Notes under the pieces: model-generated
What the model saw: only the letters and a program-made list of their open reading frames with translations
What the model was told of the DNA's origin: nothing
The model's database searches: none
NCBI RefSeq assembly: GCF_037975245.1
Contig: NC_092569.1
Location: 17,125,501-17,189,500 of the forward strand
From: Apostichopus japonicus
Taxonomy: Eukaryota; Echinodermata; Holothuroidea; Aspidochirotida; Stichopodidae
Length of the DNA: 64,000 nt
Direction: 5' to 3'
Part shown: positions 57,601-64,000 of the stretch, one piece after another
Layout: each line of letters opens with the position of its first letter
How positions within the stretch are numbered: position 1 is the stretch's first letter
Program-made: the position numbers and the translations under genes

Positions 57601-60600
57601 TTACTGGGTGGAGGATGTGACTTATTGATTAAAACTACACAAGTTAAAGTCATGATCCTACATACTAGCGAAAAACTTTACCACGTTTAAAATATGACAT
57701 AAACATTTCAATGTATAGACGTACCGTCCAGCCTCCTCCGCCAACGTCGTTGTTGCAGTACACCTCAAATGGTTCTTCAAATCCATCTGGCTTGATGATG
57801 TATACTCCGCTAGAGTTGGACGTAGAACACTGGCTTTGGACGTCTCGGCAGTCCTTTGGATATTCAGAACGTTGATAAAAGAAGTATTGAGCCACTGTAA
57901 CAAAGAGAGAAAAACATTTACAATTTTGAAAATATGCTTTGTGTTCAATTTGTCACGAAATCGTGTCACCGTATACTGATACTTTACATTTAAAGAAAAT
58001 CCTACCAAGAAATTGACAATTAACTGTGATTTTAGGAGACGATTAAAAAACGCAACCGGAAAAATAGAATTAAATATTTGTCTGTAGTAACATGAACTCC
58101 TTAACATCATATTTGATACATATATCATTTTCTGTGTTAGATTATTTTGCTTTCATTTTTTCTCACCCTTTCTCTCTTTTCCCCTCTCTCTTTTTTTATG
58201 TTCATTTCTTTTATTTTTTATGAAGGGAGGGGTGAGTGTGAGGTGGAGGTGGGTGCTGGCGAATGTATATATATTCTAAAACAATTTTCAAAACTAAGTA
58301 ACTTGTCTTGTTCTATAATATTATATGTAGTAATTTTTCTATTGTTTTAAGTTGTCGAAAGTAACAAACTAAATACTGTCTCACATACATAATGGCAATA
58401 AAATTGAAACAGAAATTCACCAAAAGTTATCTTGGGAATAACAAAACACATTTATATAATTTAATTGGGTTTTGAATATCTAGATGGAATGACAATATAC
58501 ATGGTAATATATCATGTAAATGAAATATCTTACTCTGCGTGCCATCTGCAGTTGAAGGTAAACTTCTCCGATGAATACTCTATTGATGAAAAGAAGAGTC
58601 ACAGAAAAGATATAAATATGTCATGTTTATTGATAGTAATGTTTAAAAAACTTTAAAATGCCACAAATTTCGGCAAACAATATTTTAAAAATAATAAATA
58701 ATTAAAAAGGTTGTTCACCGACATACTTGCTCACGTCATGTTACTTGACAACTTCATCCATTACAATTGTACAATTTTTAATTAAATTTTTTGAAATATG
58801 TTCCTTGAAATGTGTAACTGTTGAAATGAACAAAAAAACAATCAGAATTGACTGGAAATATTTCCCATATATCATATTTTGGGGAAGGAGAAGGTGGGTT
58901 GGGGAACTAAATATTGTATAGAATTTAAACCCAATCTATAAATAGTTATTTAACTTAATTCAGACGCAAAAAGTATTTTCAAAACTTGTTTGGATTTGTG
59001 TAGTATTTTTTTTCTTATTTGCACCAAAACTATTAGCAAAGGTATTGGCTTTACATTCAAGGAACGCAGATGAAAATAGAATATATTTTTCACAAAACTA
59101 TGTAAGCGATGAGAAATGAATGAAGATTAAAGAATTGAATTTTACTTTCTTACATTAACGGAAAATGTGAAGAAAAATATGTTTGTGAACATTAATTTTT
59201 ATTTAAACAGTCAACCCAGCATATCATTAAGTTCCATGTGAGATGCGCCTGTATTTTGTTTAGAGCGGTAGTAACTTCAGTGAATAAAGAAAACATGACA
59301 AATAATCGTTAAAGGTTCTATTTACCACAAAGCAATGTGGGCAACTTTGCAATATTTTAATACAGTATATTTTACAATAGAAATTGATGTTATCAAAATT
59401 GTATCGTTTCATGTGTTTCCATGAAACGAAATGAAGTAATAATTTTTGTGTTGATAAAGATCCTCAAAATTGACATAAAACAGCAAAAATTCTTATACCA
59501 TATACGCAGAGATCTTCCACGTTACTAAGACAGCGTTGTCGGGATGATAAATTAATAACGCTTGGAATTAACAACAGCCTAATTGTGAAAGAAGTAATGT
59601 TTTTGAAGACTAAGAAGTGACTTTGAGTTAAATGATAACTCGAGTCTATCATTTATAAGATACTTGCCAGATTTTTCTAGCTTAATAAAACATATCAATT
59701 GTTTCAATGAATAAAGTATACGACGTGCGTTAATGTGTAAAACAAACACAGCAAACATTTTATGTATTTTGGAAATGGAATTGAGTATATGAAAGGGAAT
59801 TAAGATTTATATAAACCGTATATTGTATTTTTTTTTTATTAAGACCTTTCTTACACCGTGAAAAGTACACTATTGATTTACATGGGAATACGGCACGGTA
59901 TGAAACGCACCAATTGCATGCGTTAGGCTTCCATGAGATATTGGCCGGAGAAATTAACAAAAAATATGCCTTAAATTTCAAATACAAAGTAAATGGCAAT
60001 ATTTGATAACGGTTTACAACCCGAATTAACGTTACATCACACAAACAATAAAACGAATTAATATGCAAGTTTTGTAAACTTCATAATGCGAAGTCGCCGA
60101 GATCGAACTATCTCTATAGTACAGTACCCATGCATATACTTTTCAAATTCCAAGAGCATCAACATATTGAACTTAAGGGTCTTAATGTCAAGTGAAAAAA
60201 TTACTTGTTTGATAGTTTAGAGCATAAACTTGATAATGTTGCATTAGTCTTCAAAATCATGGTAGTTTGAACTTCTAAGTACTTTTAAGTCAATGAGAAG
60301 GGCGAAGTTGAACGAGCAAAATGAACATATATACCTATATATTATTAGTTTAATGTTATAATAATGATAAAGTTTTGAAATGTGTAGCCATTGGAGTTTA
60401 CCCACGCAAGTATTGCATGGAAGTGAATTACGAATTAAGGCTGTATTTTGTTAATGTCATAGTGCGTAGTTGCAGAGAACTGGTTTTATACTATAGTACC
60501 CTTGCAAATAACTTTCAAATTCCAAGAGTATCACAATATCGTACCTAAGGATCTCATAATCAAGTTAAAAACTACTTGCTCGATAGTTTACTACATAAAC

Positions 60601-62004
60601 TCTATAGTTATGCATTAGTCTTCAAAGTCATGAAAACCCTTGAAATTTTACTCATGTAATTATTACATCATAGCTATTTGTTAAGATCAATTATGCGAAG
60701 TCAAAAATTAGCATTGGTGTCTAAGGTGACTTTTAAAGATTAACCAATGCCTACTTAGATGAACTCAAATAAAACTAAACGGAAATATATTAGACAATTA
60801 TAGAAGCAAGGTTCTAAAACATCTGCTCTAACTACATTAAAATTTGATATTCTAGACAGAATATAAGTCCGTCTCGTTAAATGAAGTTAATTACCAAACA
60901 AGGACAAAGAGAACGAACATTAATTACAAACGTTGATATGAAAATATTGAAAATAATTTTACAAGTATGTGTTTAACGCTCAACAATAATTTTCTTACAA
61001 CTAAATGACAACGGGAAGAATGAATTGATCTAGAATTTGTTAAACAAAGCTTCTCAATGATACAATATATTGTTAAAATACTTAACGTATACTATTGGAA
61101 GTCTAAAGGTTCTTTTTACGAGTAAGATAAACTTATACTGTACACTGGAATACTTTGAGCACTAATGTAGTCTAATCGTTTTGTCAAGAGGAAGTTATCC
61201 GTTTTTAGTTAGAAATTATATAGAGACTTGATAATAGTCAATGAAATTTAGTGAGATCTATGTTTAAAGTTTCTAAAATGATAAAGATAGTCTTAATGAA
61301 TTTAACGGTTCAACTGTCTTAAAATAACTTTTCCGAATGTTTTGTTTTATTCTGAAGATATTAACAGTTATGCACTAAATCATCCAGTAAAACAAACAAT
61401 TCTAGATTGGAAACTTTGGTATTATATGTCATTAATTAGCGACGAATGGGTAAATATATACACTTAGGGATACATAATCGGGAACCGTTGCTAATTGAAA
61501 ATATGAGAGGTTTCTTAGGGCAATGTAAAATTTGAAATGTAACTAAACATTTTTTTGTTGCAAACTTAATTTTCTATTACTTCCAGTGCAAATTTTACCC
61601 CCTTCCCCACGACCCCCACACCCTCCAAAAAAAAACGCACATTCATACATGCTGCTGTAGATAGGTTATTATTTTTGGAAAGAAGGAATTTAATGAAGAA
61701 GAATTATTATTAGCAAAATACTTTTTACTTTCAGTCGCTATATTCTAACTTTACAGGCCACTTAAAACAAGAATGTTGTATTAGAAATTGTCAAAAAGGT
61801 AATAAAGAAATTGAATTTTCTAAATATTTTGGGGGTAATTTCAACATCTAACAAGCAAGAACGAAAGATGAACGCAACGATTTATAAAGAACAAAAACGA
61901 AAACTGTAAAATGTTTAACTCACCGTTTCTTCCGAGGTCGTAAAGGCGATAGTTGTTGTGCACAAGAATGCAAATATTGATCGAACAGTCACGGAAGGCT
62001 CCAT
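53973..62004 (-). CDS. Gene 4: secreted half-FReD/TIL/EGF/FReD fibrinogen-related protein (8 exons)
   Basis: Exons in coding order: 61924-62004, 58534-58579, 57725-57894, 57174-57438, 56779-56993, 56315-56623, 55738-56002, 53973-54292, all with GT-AG borders. They total 1671 nt, or 556 residues. Residues 1-27 hold the signal peptide. About 43-187 are the first FReD N-terminal part ([33 protein letters not shown]). About 188-259 are TIL and 260-310 TILa/EGF ([23 protein letters not shown]). About 312-556 are the second FReD ([45 protein letters not shown]), ending MKIRPSS. The DND residues are where FReDs bind calcium. Oddities: exon 4 ends AYEIHPR where the others have GELESNA, so its border has diverged, and a six-Tyr run (TAT repeat, 54018-54035) lies near the C-terminus. 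Secretion and lectin-like recognition are inferred from the families. Confidence 0.87.
54635..54686. repeat. (TA)n microsatellite in intron 7 of gene 4
   Basis: TA array matching the one at 21102-21168 in gene 2. Confidence 0.9.
58580..61923 (-). other. Intron 1 of gene 4
   Basis: About 3.3 kb without coding signal. It is homologous to the other copies of intron 1 but diverged. A segment with CGAGA-ACT and TATAGTACAGTACC landmarks occurs near 60095-60130 and again near 60470-60505, an internal duplication. Confidence 0.65.
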
Positions 62005-62194
62005 ATTTATGAATGTCTTGGCTTAATATGAATGACAACTCAAATGAAATGTATCTCCATAGGTAAGAAATATACTTGATGTTCCTGAAAACAACGGATA
62101 ACCTGAAATGTATTTATAAAGTTGTAAAATAATGTCTCGCAGCCAGATCGCATTGTTCTTGCTCGTGGTAAGATACCGTCTGTCAATCTTAAAA

Positions 62195-62288
62195 AGATAA
62201 GGATTCAAAGGCACCCATCCACAATGGAAACTTCCAGTCGGTCAAGAAAGACTGATACATGTTACGTCACGTTGCGGAAATATTTACA
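62195..62288 (-). promoter_or_regulatory. Conserved upstream element of gene 4 (kappaB-like, CRE/C-EBP-like, GATA)
   Basis: AGATAAG is at 62195-62201, GGAAACTTCC at 62226-62235 (222 bp upstream of the ATG), and TTACGTCACGTTGCGGAAAT begins at 62262. Confidence 0.5.
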
Positions 62289-62599
62289 CATTGTGCGAGA
62301 ATTTACCATGTACAGTTTTGTAGATGTGTTTATTAAATGTAAGGTAACAGGTTGAGTATAACAAGAATATTCTCAATTTTTGGATAAGACACTTAACCAG
62401 ACGACTTAAGGTGTCACAAAAATCTGCCTCCACAGACAGTTGAAACATGTAAAGATACAGGAATGAAATTCCATTACCTTAAATTTTAGTTTAAGGTTCC
62501 GCTGTCTATATTATCAACCTACAACGTGTTCGTAATGTTAAATAGTATACGGTGAGCAATTGGTATGCAACCCTTATTAAAGATATCAAATTACTCAAA

Positions 62600-64000
62600 T
62601 CATTTCGTGGAATCAACGTCCTCTCCCATCTCCATCTTCCTCTCTTATTTAGTATTTGACCTATTGACACACACACAGTTTACAATAGGAACCTCGTACA
62701 CCAGTGGTTAACCAAAGGGAGGGGGCAGAATTCACCCCACCTTTTTTAGAGGAGACGCGTGGAAGAGAAATCGATATTGTCGCAAACATTGTGAAGATTT
62801 TGAGTTCTACCACAAAATGTATCATGATGGAAATGATATCATTTTCCATTTACCAAAATAAACATTGCTTCCTGAGATCCCTCCCCTAACCAATGTTAGC
62901 CAAATTTGGTAACCCTTAATCCCCCCCCCCCAAATACACCCTCCCTCTCTAATGAAATGTGTACAGAAGGTAGAGAAAGGTTTCAACCACGTACATTTTG
63001 GGCGGATTCAATCCGCAGAAGGAATCAGGAGGCCCAAGCAACGCCTCTCCACTGGGAGAACGAATATTAAAACAATTCCTGAAGTATTCCTTTAATAGTA
63101 AATACATGCAGTAGAAAATCTTTCAACATTTCTTCAATAATTGCAGAATATAGCACCTTGTTACATCGAAGCACCCTCCATTTTACAACAGTTCTGAAAG
63201 GAAGATGACATACGTCCCATTAGACCCTCCCCTGGACGACAACAAATCTTATCCTCCCACTACAAATTATTTCTTGCCCCGCTAGAGTAGAGCCTAAATC
63301 ATATCTTATGACCTTATTTTCTCGGACTCTTAAAATAGTGACGAAATATTTATTTTTTCCTACTTCATGAACGCTGGCTTTCTGCCTGTCATACAAGATA
63401 TCCCCACATCCCGCGAGATGATTGTTCATGAACACTATCAATAATATAACGCTTACGCGGCATACATGATGTATGCTTGAATGTTGCTAGATTTTGTAAA
63501 ACTGAACCCAACCCTGTATTACCCTGTCGTGTTTAGGCTGGTTATTACATGATCACATCGATATAACAAAAGCGAAAATTCGTAGCTTCGAAAACACAAA
63601 CGATAAAAACAAGTTGCCAAAATTTGCATACGTGCATAGCTATATGTGCTATCGTTTGGCTACTTAACAACCTATAGCAATGTCGTATCATTGAGAATAC
63701 GAAGATAAACCTATATATGCCAACGTGTTCATATACTTGCATATTTACATTGTAAGATATCTCTACCTAGCAACCTAGAAACTAACTATAATTTCCAAAG
63801 GAAAGTTTCATCTTTGACACACATAAATTTGTCTCTTTTCAATCGTGATTTTCTATTATGTTTCTTATATTGTACAGATAATTGTTTGGGGGAAGTTAAT
63901 AAGCGGAAAGAATTTCTAGCATAAACAAACAAACACTTCCAAACAATAACAGTGGTAAATTAAGTTAGTAGATATTGAAGTCTAGACTACAAATCTTTAT
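62600..64000. repeat. Intergenic spacer module, copy M4 (runs off right edge)
   Basis: Begins with the ATTTCGTGGAATCAACGTCC block. It carries the TAGCCAAATTTGGTAACCC plus C-run block near 62900 and the CGTGATTTTCTATTATG block near 63843. No gene is recognised. By analogy with the other spacers, another gene copy could follow to the right. Confidence 0.6.

Noticed and set aside
57658-58128. 156-codon minus-strand open frame
   Set aside because: It overlaps exon 3 of gene 4 in another frame, and no domain or homologous frame appears in the sister genes.

Overview
The window looks like nuclear DNA of a marine invertebrate, most likely a deuterostome and plausibly an echinoderm such as a holothurian (inference, not proven). 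It is AT-rich, has short exons with GT-AG introns, long (TA)n microsatellites, poly-G runs and a CR1-like non-LTR retrotransposon. No bacterial features are present.

All recognised protein genes lie on the minus strand. They form a head-to-tail array of fibrinogen-related genes: four complete copies (here genes 1 to 4, spans 6673-14930, 20436-28471, 39639-48238 and 53973-62004) and the first exon of a fifth (gene 0, 979-1059), whose body lies beyond the left edge. Each complete copy has the same eight coding exons in the same phases: (1) signal peptide, 78-81 nt; (2) 46 nt linker; (3) 170 nt and (4) 265 nt, together the N-terminal part of a fibrinogen C-terminal (FReD) domain; (5) 215 nt, a TIL cysteine-rich module; (6) 303-312 nt, a TILa/EGF-like module plus the start of a second FReD; (7) 265-271 nt, the middle of that FReD; (8) 302-320 nt, its calcium/ligand-binding end. 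Predicted proteins are 551-556 residues, secreted and Cys-rich. The architecture is signal - half FReD - TIL - TILa/EGF - full FReD. The last exon carries a Tyr/Ser/Cys-rich insertion that differs in length and sequence between copies, at the place where ordinary FReDs have a short loop next to the binding pocket.

The array is mosaic. Genes 1 and 3 are nearly identical through exons 1-4, their introns and their upstream DNA. Genes 2 and 4 share exon 8. Exons 6-7 instead pair 1 with 2 and 3 with 4. This points to a roughly 12 kb duplication (about 9.5-21.5 kb against 43.3-55.1 kb) with breakpoints inside genes. Upstream of every signal-peptide exon, at a fixed distance of about 222-226 bp from the ATG, is a conserved block with a kappaB-like site and a CRE/C-EBP-like site.

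Intergenic DNA (about 5.5 kb between most genes, 11 kb between genes 2 and 3) holds a recurrent spacer module, a broken CR1-like LINE (28950-30980), a pair of hAT-like MITEs (17551-17946 and 50914-51445) and many simple repeats. The genes probably encode secreted lectin-like or immune recognition proteins that could be regulated together; that function is inferred from domain families and was not tested.
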